From positions 1 through 34,777 of the forward strand of contig CAJARE010000232.1 of the NCBI GenBank assembly GCA_903944255.1: a stretch of DNA of 34,777 bases, read 5' to 3'. This document shows positions 9,098 through 17,217 of the stretch, piece by piece. The translations under genes were made by a program, and so were the position numbers. Position 1 is the first letter of the stretch. Each line of letters starts with the position of its first letter. This DNA comes from an uncultured beta proteobacterium (GTDB lineage Bacteria; Pseudomonadota; Gammaproteobacteria; Burkholderiales; Burkholderiaceae). The notes beneath the pieces are model-generated. The model was not told where the DNA came from. It did no database searches and saw only the letters and a list, made by a program, of their open reading frames with translations.

Positions 9098-9919
9098 ATG
9101 GCCACTGTGCTTGTTTTTGACATTGAGACCATTCCAGATGTCGCTGGTCTTCGTCGTCTAGAAGATTATCCAGCCAGTATGAGTGATGCGCAGGTTGCTA
9201 CAACAGCTATGGCAGAGCGCGCTGCTAAAACTGGTAGTGAATTTTTACCACTCTTCTTACAGAAGATCGTTGCTATTTCATGCGTTATTCGAAGAACAAC
9301 GAAAGAGGGTACGCCTCAAATTAAAGTGGGTACCCTTGGGACGCCACAAGACGATGAAAAGATATTAGTGCAAGCCTTTTTTGATTTGATCGAAAAATAT
9401 ACGCCCCAACTGGTTTCGTGGAATGGTAGTGGCTTTGACTTACCAGTTCTGCACTATCGCGCTTTAGTAAATCATATTCAGGCGCCACGTTATTGGGAGA
9501 TGGGCGAGAGTCAAGAAGCCGATAGTCGGGAGTTTAAGTGGAATAACTACATTAGCCGTTACCATATGCGCCATCTCGACATGATGGATCTGTTAGCGAA
9601 ATTTAATGGCAGAGCTAATGCGCCCCTAGACGGCTTAGCAAAACTCTGTGGCTTTCCGGGGAAGATGGGGATGGACGGCAGTCAAGTTTGGCCAGCTTAT
9701 CAAGAAGGCAAAATTAATGATATTCGTCGTTATTGCGAAACCGATGTTGTCAATACTTATCTTGTGTACTGCCGTTTTCAATTGCTGAGGGGTGGATTTA
9801 CATTAGATGAGTATCAAGAAGAAATTGCCTTCGTAAAAGCCTATCTCGAAAAAGAAGCTAAAGAACCCAATGGTGGTCAATGGCAAGAATATCTTCAAGG
9901 ATTCTCTACGGATGCGTAG
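9098..9919 (+). CDS. Predicted 3'-5' exonuclease (PolB-exonuclease-like, DEDD superfamily)
   Basis: Putative 3'-5' exonuclease of the family related to the proofreading domain of DNA polymerase B. The three exonuclease motifs are visible: Exo I 'VFDIETIPD' at residues 6-14, Exo II 'SWNGSGFDLPVLHYR' around residue 107, and Exo III 'RRYCETDVVNTYLVY' near 210, which carries the YxxxD signature of the DEDDy type. It lies 6 bp after nlpD and overlaps rlmD by 8 bp, so the block is probably co-transcribed. Role in the cell is not established; DNA repair is a family-level guess. No strong ribosome binding site precedes the ATG. Confidence 0.88.
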   Translation: MATVLVFDIETIPDVAGLRRLEDYPASMSDAQVATTAMAERAAKTGSEFLPLFLQKIVAISCVIRRTTKEGTPQIKVGTLGTPQDDEKILVQAFFDLIEKYTPQLVSWNGSGFDLPVLHYRALVNHIQAPRYWEMGESQEADSREFKWNNYISRYHMRHLDMMDLLAKFNGRANAPLDGLAKLCGFPGKMGMDGSQVWPAYQEGKINDIRRYCETDVVNTYLVYCRFQLLRGGFTLDEYQEEIAFVKAYLEKEAKEPNGGQWQEYLQGFSTDA

Positions 9920-11354
9920 AGGGCAAAAGCCAGTCAATATTGTGGTGACTGAGGCAGTAGAAATTGAATCATTAGACCTAGACGCGCAAGGTATCGCTCG
10001 CTTAACCCCTAATGAAGCAGAAGCAGCGCTAGGGCAAAGCGGAAAAGTGATATTTATCCGGGGCGCTCTGCCTACAGAACGAGTGACTTATGTCATTACT
10101 CAAGACAAAGCCCGCTTTAGTAAGGCGAAAGTTTTAGAGATTCTAAAGCCGGCTGTTTTTAGAGCAGAACCCAAATGTCAGTTTTTTGGAGTCTGTGGTG
10201 GCTGCACGATGCAGCACTTAGATATTCGTGCACAAATTGCAATGAAGCAACGTGTTTTAGAAGATGATTTAGAGCATATTGCTCATTTAAAGCCACAAGA
10301 AGTTTTGCGCCCCATGGGTGGCCCCGCTTGGGAGTATCGTCAGCGTGCACGCTTAAGCGTGGTGAACCGCTCAATCAAAAAAGGTACCGTACTGATTGGC
10401 TTTCATGAAGGAAAGAGTGGCTATGTTGCTGATATGACGGCCTGTGAAATATTGCCAAAGCATGTCTCTGACCTCCTTCCCAAACTACGTCAGTTAGTCA
10501 TGGGCCTTTCGATTGTGGATCGGATGCCGCAAATTGAGGTAGCTGTGGGTGAGCCAGAGGATCCTCTTTCAGATGATGTAAAAAAATCCAAACCAGTAAC
10601 CGCCTTGGTATTTCGAAATTTAATGCCCTTGACTCCTGCCGATGAGCAATTGTTGCGAAACTTTGCAGATCAACACCAGGTTTGGATTTGGTTGCAACCC
10701 AAGGGGATTGAAACGGTAGCGCCTTTTTATCCAGAGAGCGGCAAGCTTTGCTATCGCCTGCCTGAGTTTGATATTGAGATGCCATTTAAGCCGGCTGATT
10801 TTACGCAAGTCAACCATCTGATGAATCGTGCGCTCGTGAGTAGGGCGATACGCTTGCTTGAGGTAAGCTCTAGCGACCGAGTGCTTGATCTCTTTTGCGG
10901 AATCGGAAATTTCACATTGGCACTTGCCAGAAAAGCAAAGCAAGTTTTGGGGATTGAGGGTTTAGCGAGCTTAACAACCCGTGCACAGGAAAATGCTAAA
11001 CATAATGGGCTTGACAATCAAACTAGCTTTATACAAAGTGATCTTTTTGAAGTAACAACCGAAACTATTGCCTCTTGGGGAAAGGCAGAGCGCTGGTTAA
11101 TGGATCCACCGCGTGAGGGTGCCATGCAAATTTGTCAGGCACTAGCGGATTTGTATTCACAATCAAGCCCATTCATTCCCCAACGCATTGTTTATGTATC
11201 GTGCAATCCTAAAACTTTAGCTAGAGACGCCGAGATCTTATGCGGTCATGCAGGCTTCGTCTTGAGTAGTGCAGGCATCGTCAATATGTTTCCCCACACC
11301 TCCCACGTGGAGTCGATGGCCGTTTTTGACAGAGTCAAGCCATCAGTTCACTAG
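9912..11354 (+). CDS. rlmD: 23S rRNA (uracil-1939-C5)-methyltransferase RlmD
   Basis: SAM-dependent, iron-sulfur RNA methyltransferase that makes m5U at position 1939 of 23S rRNA. With this start it has a TRAM-like N-terminus (about 8-80), a 4Fe-4S site from Cys89, Cys95, Cys98 ('CQFFGVCGGC') and Cys178, the SAM motif 'VLDLFCGIGNFTLALA', 'DPPREGA', and the catalytic 'VYVSCNPKTLARD'. The frame is open to an ATG at 9870, but ATG 9912 removes 14 residues with no family match and has AAGGA upstream; it overlaps the exonuclease stop (ATGCGTAG). Length of 480 is longer than E. coli RlmD (about 430). Last gene of its block. Confidence 0.94.
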   Translation: MRRGQKPVNIVVTEAVEIESLDLDAQGIARLTPNEAEAALGQSGKVIFIRGALPTERVTYVITQDKARFSKAKVLEILKPAVFRAEPKCQFFGVCGGCTMQHLDIRAQIAMKQRVLEDDLEHIAHLKPQEVLRPMGGPAWEYRQRARLSVVNRSIKKGTVLIGFHEGKSGYVADMTACEILPKHVSDLLPKLRQLVMGLSIVDRMPQIEVAVGEPEDPLSDDVKKSKPVTALVFRNLMPLTPADEQLLRNFADQHQVWIWLQPKGIETVAPFYPESGKLCYRLPEFDIEMPFKPADFTQVNHLMNRALVSRAIRLLEVSSSDRVLDLFCGIGNFTLALARKAKQVLGIEGLASLTTRAQENAKHNGLDNQTSFIQSDLFEVTTETIASWGKAERWLMDPPREGAMQICQALADLYSQSSPFIPQRIVYVSCNPKTLARDAEILCGHAGFVLSSAGIVNMFPHTSHVESMAVFDRVKPSVH

Positions 11355-11427
11355 CATCACCCCTATATCCTTGATTATGTGATAAAAAACAGTAGCAATC
11401 TCTTTTCACTTCACAAAAAGGAATTTT

Positions 11428-11844
11428 ATGAAATCAATCCTTGCTCTTGCTCTTGGCTTAGGGCTCAGCTTCCATGTCAATGCCCAAGGCATTCCCACTC
11501 TGGCAAAGGTTTATAGCGGAAATACGACTGAAACTTCTATTAATGCCTCTAAAAAGAATCCTAAGACACAAACTCAAAATGTAACAGCGACTCTGACGGT
11601 CATCAAACAAGATGGACCGCATGTTGAGTTTATCTATCAGAATCCAAACTACAAAGCCTATGAAATCGGCACCATTTCTCCGGATGGGAAAAAGCTGCAG
11701 ATTGCATATAAGGGCGGCTCAGGTGTCTATGACATTAGCGATAATAAGTTAGCCGGCTGTGGTGCGGGGCGAGTAAATGAAGGTCCATTTGCCCAATGGG
11801 TGAACACCTATTACGCGTGGTGTGATGATCTGACTGCGAAGTAA
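11428..11844 (+). CDS. Small exported protein of unknown function
   Basis: 138-residue protein with a clear signal peptide (Lys3, hydrophobic core 'ILALALGLGLSF', cleavage after VNA). AAAAGGA lies 5 bases before the ATG. The mature part is rich in beta-forming and Lys/Asn/Gln residues, has two cysteines near the end ('LAGCGAGR' and 'YAWCDDL') that could form a periplasmic disulfide, and a 'GTISPDGKKLQIAYKGGSGVYDI' type segment resembling small secreted lipocalin-like or DUF beta proteins; I do not recognise the family. It stands alone between rlmD and a bidirectional terminator. Function unknown. Confidence 0.8.
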   Translation: MKSILALALGLGLSFHVNAQGIPTLAKVYSGNTTETSINASKKNPKTQTQNVTATLTVIKQDGPHVEFIYQNPNYKAYEIGTISPDGKKLQIAYKGGSGVYDISDNKLAGCGAGRVNEGPFAQWVNTYYAWCDDLTAK

Positions 11845-11873
11845 AAATCGAAAAGTAGAAAAGTCAAAAAGAC

Positions 11874-11895
11874 AAAAGGCGCCTAGGCGCCTTTT
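11874..11895. terminator. Perfect palindromic terminator between convergent genes
   Basis: A perfect 22-bp palindrome (AAAAGGCGCC on the left arm, central TA, GGCGCCTTTT on the right) gives a GC-rich stem with an A-run on one side and a T-run on the other, so it can end transcription from both the exported-protein gene (+) and the Bax-inhibitor-like gene (-). A second stem (ACGCAGC at 11911-11917 with GCTGCGT at 11930-11936) lies closer to the - strand gene and may add to it. Confidence 0.85.
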
Positions 11896-11946
11896 ATCTT
11901 TTGGTCTTAAACGCAGCACTTGTAGCAGCGCTGCGTCAAATACTAA

Positions 11947-12648
11947 TTACTCTTTATTGCCACCAAAAATACCTAATAGTGCGAGCAAATTAGTGAAGAC
12001 GTTGTAAACATCTAAGTAGATCGCTAAGGTAGCCATCACGTAGTTTGTTTCACCACCGTTAATGACGCGTTGCACGTCGACCAGGATGAAGGCTGAGAAG
12101 ATCGCAATCGCCAAAACCATCACAGTCAACATCAATGCAGGCAACTGCAGCCAGATGTTAGCCAAAGAGGCGACGATCAAGAGTAGTACTCCAACCATCA
12201 ACCATTTGCCCATGCCGGCAAAGTCAGTCTTGCTCACTGTTGCAATCGTTGCCATGGTGGCAAAAATTGCTGCTGTGCCTCCGAATGAAAGCATTACTAG
12301 CGTTGCACCATTGCTGTAACTATTGAGGGTGTAGCCAACCAAGCGGGAAAGCATGAGCCCCATGAAGAGAGTAAAGCCCAGCAGGAGCAGGACACCTAAA
12401 CCGGTATCCTTGTTTTTCTCGATAGCCCAAAAGAAGCCGAAGGCGATTGCCAAAAACACAATGAATCCCATAAATGGGCTTTGTGCCATGAAGTTAAAGC
12501 CCATTGCAATGCCAAGCCATGCTCCAATGACGGTTGGAACCATGGATAGCGCCAAGAGGGCGTAGGTGTTTCTGAGTACGCGGTTACGTACCTGGATACT
12601 GCTAATTGAGCCGGTTTGGCCAAAGCCGTAAGAGTTCAGATCACTCAT
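11947..12648 (-). CDS. Bax inhibitor-1/YccA family membrane protein
   Basis: Integral inner-membrane protein of the BI-1 (TMBIM) family, seven hydrophobic helices in about 233 residues, ending with a lysine/glutamate tail. The family includes E. coli YbhL and YccA; YccA interacts with the FtsH protease, and BI-1 homologues are proposed calcium or proton leak channels. Typical segments are 'RNTYALLALSMVPT' at the first helix and 'YLDVYNVFTNLLALLG' at the last. A longer frame starts at 12729, but ATG 12648 has AAGGAG 5 bases upstream and begins the conserved part (MSDLNSYGFG). It stands as a single gene, divergent from ndk. Confidence 0.92.
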   Translation of the reverse strand: MSDLNSYGFGQTGSISSIQVRNRVLRNTYALLALSMVPTVIGAWLGIAMGFNFMAQSPFMGFIVFLAIAFGFFWAIEKNKDTGLGVLLLLGFTLFMGLMLSRLVGYTLNSYSNGATLVMLSFGGTAAIFATMATIATVSKTDFAGMGKWLMVGVLLLIVASLANIWLQLPALMLTVMVLAIAIFSAFILVDVQRVINGGETNYVMATLAIYLDVYNVFTNLLALLGIFGGNKE

Positions 12649-12677
12649 ATTGACTCCTTCTTTATCATTAATACAAG

Positions 12678-12692
12678 AGCCCATAAAGGGCT
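12678..12692 (-). other. Small hairpin in the leader of the BI-1 family gene
   Basis: AGCCC and GGGCT flank a 5-base loop, giving a 5-bp GC-rich stem that would lie at or near the 5' end of the - strand transcript if the promoter at 12703-12729 is used. It ends 29 bases before the start codon and leaves the ribosome binding site free. Could protect the mRNA 5' end; this is inference. Confidence 0.4.
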
Positions 12693-12702
12693 GTTGACAG
12701 TA

Positions 12703-12729
12703 AGTATAGACAAAATGCATGAATTTCAA
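12703..12729 (-). promoter_or_regulatory. Candidate promoter of the BI-1 family gene
   Basis: Read on the - strand: TTGAAA (12729-12724), a short 15-base spacer, then TATACT (12708-12703). Both boxes are close to the sigma-70 consensus but the spacing is short; shifting the -35 by one base gives 16. It would start RNA about 45-50 bases before the ATG. Confidence 0.45.
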
Positions 12730-12824
12730 GTACCCAGTTAAAAAGATTACAAATCATAGGGTTATGCCCTGTAAATTCAATGGCTTAGCCCTACTTATAT
12801 AGGGGTAAATACGGTCAGGCAAGG

Positions 12825-12830
12825 TATAAT
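12825..12830 (+). promoter_or_regulatory. -10 box upstream of ndk
   Basis: A perfect TATAAT lies about 100 bases before the ndk start. The matching -35 position (GGGGTA at 12802-12807) is poor and overlaps a small hairpin (CCCTA 12789-12793 with TAGGG 12800-12804). If used, the transcript has a leader of roughly 90 bases that begins G-rich and contains GGTC 12836-12839 / GACC 12862-12865 followed by ATTTTT, and the palindrome CTCAATTGAG at 12876-12885. Evidence is the box alone. Confidence 0.45.
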
Positions 12831-12928
12831 TCGGGGGTCGTCGAAATAGGGTGGGGCTGTAGACCATTTTTACCTCTCAATTGAGGCTTATTTCACAAAT
12901 ATCTTTGAAATCACTATTGGAGTCTTGC

Positions 12929-13354
12929 ATGGCAATTGAACGCACCCTATCTATTATCAAACCTGATGCTGTCGCTAAAAACGTCATCGGCAAAATTTAT
13001 GACCGTTTTGAATCTGCAGGTTTGAAGATTATCGCGTCCAAAATGGCGCATCTTTCGCAATCAGAAGCGGAGCAGTTCTATGGCGTTCATAAAGATCGTC
13101 CTTTCTTCAAAGATCTGGTGAGTTTTATGATTTCTGGTCCAGTCATGATTCAAGTATTGCAAGGTGAAGGCGCAATTGCTAAAAACCGCGATTTGATGGG
13201 CGCGACTGATCCTAAGAAGGCAGACAAAGGCACTATCCGTGCTGACTTTGCTGACAGCATTGATGCAAACGCAGTTCATGGTTCTGATGCGCCTGAAACT
13301 GCTGCAGTGGAAGTGGCTTTTTTCTTCCCTGGCATGAATGTTTTCAATCGTTAA
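12929..13354 (+). CDS. ndk: Nucleoside diphosphate kinase
   Basis: Balances cellular NTP and dNTP pools by moving the gamma phosphate between nucleotides through a phospho-histidine. The catalytic His117 is in 'AVHGSDAPETA', and the N-terminal 'ERTLSIIKPDAVAKN' is the family signature. Length of 141 residues is exactly usual. The frame is open upstream to 12881, but ATG 12929 has GGAG 6 bases before it and starts the conserved protein. First gene of the ndk-rlmN-ispG-hisS run; rlmN follows after 30 bp. It has the only promoter-like box seen before this cluster. Confidence 0.98.
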   Translation: MAIERTLSIIKPDAVAKNVIGKIYDRFESAGLKIIASKMAHLSQSEAEQFYGVHKDRPFFKDLVSFMISGPVMIQVLQGEGAIAKNRDLMGATDPKKADKGTIRADFADSIDANAVHGSDAPETAAVEVAFFFPGMNVFNR

Positions 13355-13384
13355 TCAACACCTATTTATTCATAAGTAGGCGCA

Positions 13385-14572
13385 TTGACCTCCCCGCGCG
13401 TAAATCTCTTAGATTTTGACGCTGACCAAATGGCAGCGTATGTCGCGGGGCTGAATGAAAAGCCCTTTAGGGCAATACAACTCATGCAGTGGATACATCA
13501 ACGCGGTGCATCCGATATTAATGACATGAGTGATCTCGCAAAAAGCTTTAGAGCGACTTTGTTAGCTAAAGCAGAAGTGCTTTCTCTCCCTGTTATCAAA
13601 GATGAACACGCCGCAGACGGTACACGTAAGTGGTTACTTGATGTCGGCGCCGGTAATGCAGTGGAGTCTGTGTTTATCCCCGAAGATGATCGCGGTACTT
13701 TGTGTATTTCTTCTCAGGCAGGTTGTGCAGTCAATTGCCGCTTTTGCTCCACTGGATACCAAGGATTCTCACGCAACCTCACTTCTGGTGAAATCATTGG
13801 TCAACTATGGTTTGCTGAGCATCTTTTGCGCAATGATCCTGATGCCGTTCGCAGAATTGAAAAATATCCAACTCCTGGCTGGGAGCACACTGGTCGCGTC
13901 ATTTCTAACGTGGTGATGATGGGTATGGGCGAGCCTCTACTTAATTACGATAACGTGGTGTCAGCCTTACATTTAATGCTCGATGATAGGGCTTACGGAT
14001 TATCGCGTCGACGAGTCACTGTTTCTACGTCGGGTGTAGTACCCATGATTGATCGTTTGGCGCAAGACTGTCCAGTAGCGCTTGCGGTGTCATTGCATGC
14101 GCCCAACGATACCTTACGAGATCAGCTCGTGCCACTGAATCAAAAATATCCGCTTCGCGAACTACTCGATGCCTGCGAGCGTTACTTACCTTTTGCTCCC
14201 AGAGATTTTTTAACTTTTGAGTATTGCATGCTTGATGGTATCAATGACTCAGATATTCAAGCCAAAGAATTGGTTCGCCTTCTCAAAAATATTAAATGTA
14301 AGGTGAACCTGATTCCTTTTAATCCATTTCCTGAGTCTGGGCTTAAGCGCTCTCCCGCACAGCGTATACATGCATTTGCAAGTATTCTTCTAGATGCTGG
14401 CATGGTGGCGACTGTGCGAAAGACTCGTGGTGATGATATTGCTGCAGCCTGCGGTCAGCTAGCAGGAGATGTTGTAGACCGCACTCGCGTGCGTGAGCGC
14501 GCAGTACATGATGCAGAAATTATTCAAACACAAGAACAGCCCATTGAATGGCTGAAGAAATTGGATAGCTAA
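13385..14572 (+). CDS. rlmN: Dual-specificity 23S rRNA/tRNA adenine-C2 methyltransferase RlmN
   Basis: Radical-SAM enzyme that methylates C2 of A2503 in 23S rRNA and A37 in some tRNAs. The cluster-binding CxxxCxxC is Cys114, Cys118, Cys121 ('CAVNCRFC'); the methyl-carrying cysteine pair fits Cys107 ('TLCISS') and Cys356 ('AACGQLAG'). 'MGMGEPLLNYDNV' and 'VTVSTSGVVP' are further family segments. The start is TTG 13385, 30 bp after ndk; length 395 fits. Its TAA shares one base with the ATG of ispG (TAATG). In related genomes pilF and rodZ stand between rlmN and ispG; nothing is left of them here. Confidence 0.97.
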   Translation: MTSPRVNLLDFDADQMAAYVAGLNEKPFRAIQLMQWIHQRGASDINDMSDLAKSFRATLLAKAEVLSLPVIKDEHAADGTRKWLLDVGAGNAVESVFIPEDDRGTLCISSQAGCAVNCRFCSTGYQGFSRNLTSGEIIGQLWFAEHLLRNDPDAVRRIEKYPTPGWEHTGRVISNVVMMGMGEPLLNYDNVVSALHLMLDDRAYGLSRRRVTVSTSGVVPMIDRLAQDCPVALAVSLHAPNDTLRDQLVPLNQKYPLRELLDACERYLPFAPRDFLTFEYCMLDGINDSDIQAKELVRLLKNIKCKVNLIPFNPFPESGLKRSPAQRIHAFASILLDAGMVATVRKTRGDDIAAACGQLAGDVVDRTRVRERAVHDAEIIQTQEQPIEWLKKLDS

Positions 14573-15822
14573 TGAGTACTTTGCCATTGGGACCCGCTCC
14601 TAAACGAGAAACACGTCAAGCAACGGTTGCTTGGAAAACCAACATCATTACAGTGGGTGGAAATGCCCCGGTACGTGTTCAGTCCATGACCAATACGGAT
14701 ACTGCAGATGCAGTTGCTACCGCGATTCAAGTAAAAGAGTTAGCGCGCGCTGGATCAGAAATGGTCCGGATCACAGTCAACACACCTGAGGCTGCAGCGG
14801 CCGTTCCCTACATTCGTGAGCAGCTAGACAAAATGGACGTTTTGGTTCCATTGATTGGCGACTTTCATTACAACGGCCACACTTTGCTGAAGGATTATCC
14901 CGAGTGCGCTAAAGCACTTTCTAAGTATCGTATTAATCCCGGTAATGTAGGCAAGGGGGCAAAGCGTGACCCACAATTTGCCCAAATGATCGAAGCGGCA
15001 TGCAAATATGACAAGCCGATTCGGATTGGCGTGAACTGGGGCAGCTTAGATCAAGAGCTTTTAGCTTCTGTGATGGATAGCAATGCTGCATTAGCTAATC
15101 CAAAGACTGCACAAGAAGTCATGATTGAGGCCTTGATTCAGTCGGCGCTGCAATCAGCAGAAAAAGCGGTTGAGCTAGGAATGAATCCCAATCAAATTGT
15201 GCTCTCTTGCAAAGTCAGTAATGTGCAAGACTTGGTTGCAGTCTATCGTGACCTATCAGGGCGCGCAGACTATCCTTTACATTTGGGCTTAACCGAAGCA
15301 GGGATGGGTAGCAAAGGAATTGTGTCTTCAACTGCAGCCATGGGCATTCTGTTGCAAGAAGGCATTGGCGACACGATTCGCGTATCACTGACTCCAGATC
15401 CTGGCGCGCCTCGTGAAAACGAAGTTATTGTGGCTCAAGAAATTTTGCAAACAATGGGCTTGCGCCATTTCACGCCAATGGTTATCGCCTGTCCAGGTTG
15501 CGGCAGAACTACCAGTACAACCTTTCAAGAGTTAGCTTCCGATATTCAATCTTATCTGCGTCAGCAAATGCCAATCTGGAAAAAAACACATCCCGGTGTT
15601 GAAAATATGAATGTGGCTGTAATGGGGTGTATCGTTAATGGACCAGGGGAAAGTAAGCACGCCAATATTGGTATCTCATTACCAGGTACCGGTGAGACTC
15701 CTGCAGCCCCTGTGTTTGTTGATGGCGTCAAGGTAAAAACCTTACGCGGTGACAATATTGCGCAAGACTTTCAGGTCATAGTGCACGAATATGTGAAGCA
15801 AAACTACGCAGCGAAAGCGTAA
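14572..15822 (+). CDS. ispG: 4-hydroxy-3-methylbut-2-en-1-yl diphosphate synthase (flavodoxin)
   Basis: Penultimate step of the MEP pathway of isoprenoid synthesis, converting MEcPP to HMBPP with a 4Fe-4S cluster. A TIM-barrel N-terminus ('VRVQSMTNTDTAD', 'MVRITVNTPEAA', 'RINPGNVG') is followed by the cluster domain with Cys307, Cys310 ('ACPGCGRTT') and Cys353 ('MGCIVNGPGE') and the conserved Glu after it. Length 416 is the long-insert-free proteobacterial form with a slight extension. Translation is probably coupled to rlmN through the one-base stop/start overlap; hisS follows after 17 bp. Confidence 0.98.
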   Translation: MSTLPLGPAPKRETRQATVAWKTNIITVGGNAPVRVQSMTNTDTADAVATAIQVKELARAGSEMVRITVNTPEAAAAVPYIREQLDKMDVLVPLIGDFHYNGHTLLKDYPECAKALSKYRINPGNVGKGAKRDPQFAQMIEAACKYDKPIRIGVNWGSLDQELLASVMDSNAALANPKTAQEVMIEALIQSALQSAEKAVELGMNPNQIVLSCKVSNVQDLVAVYRDLSGRADYPLHLGLTEAGMGSKGIVSSTAAMGILLQEGIGDTIRVSLTPDPGAPRENEVIVAQEILQTMGLRHFTPMVIACPGCGRTTSTTFQELASDIQSYLRQQMPIWKKTHPGVENMNVAVMGCIVNGPGESKHANIGISLPGTGETPAAPVFVDGVKVKTLRGDNIAQDFQVIVHEYVKQNYAAKA

Positions 15823-15839
15823 TCAAAACAAGAATAAAA

Positions 15840-17168
15840 ATGACCGAGCAAAATAATCAGGCGAAAGTGCAGAAGACGCAAAAGATCAATGGCGTTCGCG
15901 GCATGAATGATTTGTTGCCAACTGATGCGCCTCAGTGGGCACATCTAGAGCAGGTATTGCGTGACCTCACGCGAGCTTATGGCTATGAGTTTTTAAGAAC
16001 ACCCATAGTTGAAGCTACTGCAGTATTTCAGCGAGGCATTGGTGAGGTGACCGATATCGTTGAGAAAGAAATGTACTCTTTCGAAGACCGTTTGAATGGT
16101 GAGCAACTGACAATGCGTCCTGAGGGTACAGCTGCATTAGTGCGCTCTGTGATTGAAAATAATTTGTTGTATGAAGGGCCCAAACGTCTTTGGTATACGG
16201 GGCCAATGTTTCGGCATGAACGTCCACAACGAGGGCGTTATCGTCAATTTCATCAGTTTGGCATTGAGGCTTTGGGTTTTGCTGGTCCCGATATCGATGC
16301 AGAAATCATTCTCATGGGTCAACGCTTATGGGATGAGCTAGGTTTGATAGGTGTCCGCCTGGAAATTAATTCTTTAGGACAAGCTCATGAGCGTGCAGAG
16401 CATCGCGCAGCCCTAGTGACCTATTTTGAAAAGAATCAGGCGCAATTGGATGAAGATTCGCAGCGACGTCTTTTAACTAATCCTTTGCGAATTCTGGATA
16501 CAAAAAATCCAGATATGCAGACATTGATCGAAGGCGCACCAAAGTTATTAGATTTTTTGGGCGATGAATCGTTGCAACACTTCAATACGGTTCAGGAATT
16601 ATTGAAAGCTAACAATATCCCGTGCAAGATCAATCCACGCTTGGTTCGTGGCTTGGATTACTACAACCTCACTGTCTTTGAGTGGATAACAGATGAGCTT
16701 GGCGCACAAGGAACGATTGCTGGCGGTGGGCGCTATGACCCCCTCATTGAGCGGATGGGTGGTAAAGCTGCCCCTGCATGTGGCTGGGCTATGGGTATGG
16801 AGCGCGTGCTTGAGTTGATGAAAGTTTCAGATTCGCTTCCTGAGGTTCAGGCCCAATGCGATGTTTATGTGTTGCATCAGGGCGGTGATACTTTCACAAC
16901 TGCCATGATTATTGCTGAGCGCCTACGTAGCGCTGGAATTGATACCATTCTCTTTTGCCCACCAGACGGCCAGTCAGCTAGCTTTAAGTCGCAAATGAAG
17001 AAGGCCGATAGCAGTGGCGCTGCCTTTGCAGTCATTATTGGCCCCGATGAATTAGCTAAGAATGAAGCGCAATTAAAAGACCTACGGGCCAGTGGTGAGC
17101 AAAAGGCTGTCCCTTTGGATGGACTATTAGAAGCTGTAATGGAAGCAATTGTTGGCGCCTCCGAATAG
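15840..17168 (+). CDS. hisS: Histidyl-tRNA synthetase
   Basis: Class II synthetase that charges tRNA-His. Motif 2 is seen in 'FRHERPQRGRYRQFHQFG', the histidine-specific loops are 'RPEGTAALVR' and 'GLDYYNLTVFEW', and motif 3 in 'GGRYDPLIERMGG' plus 'GWAMGMERVLEL'. The anticodon-binding domain covers the last 100 residues. Length 442. The start is ATG 15840 with a poor ribosome binding site, and the first 17 residues are a polar extension before 'GVRGMNDLLP'; an alternative is not better. It is a paralogue of hisZ, which lies 7 kb downstream in the same cluster. Confidence 0.98.
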   Translation: MTEQNNQAKVQKTQKINGVRGMNDLLPTDAPQWAHLEQVLRDLTRAYGYEFLRTPIVEATAVFQRGIGEVTDIVEKEMYSFEDRLNGEQLTMRPEGTAALVRSVIENNLLYEGPKRLWYTGPMFRHERPQRGRYRQFHQFGIEALGFAGPDIDAEIILMGQRLWDELGLIGVRLEINSLGQAHERAEHRAALVTYFEKNQAQLDEDSQRRLLTNPLRILDTKNPDMQTLIEGAPKLLDFLGDESLQHFNTVQELLKANNIPCKINPRLVRGLDYYNLTVFEWITDELGAQGTIAGGGRYDPLIERMGGKAAPACGWAMGMERVLELMKVSDSLPEVQAQCDVYVLHQGGDTFTTAMIIAERLRSAGIDTILFCPPDGQSASFKSQMKKADSSGAAFAVIIGPDELAKNEAQLKDLRASGEQKAVPLDGLLEAVMEAIVGASE

Positions 17169-17217
17169 AATGTACTTAGCCCTAAAAATAATGACCAATA
17201 AATGAGTTTGGATTGAT

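Noticed and set aside
10620..11017. Two - strand frames of 107 and 88 codons
   Set aside because: Both lie under the conserved methyltransferase domain of rlmD and overlap each other; no supporting signals.
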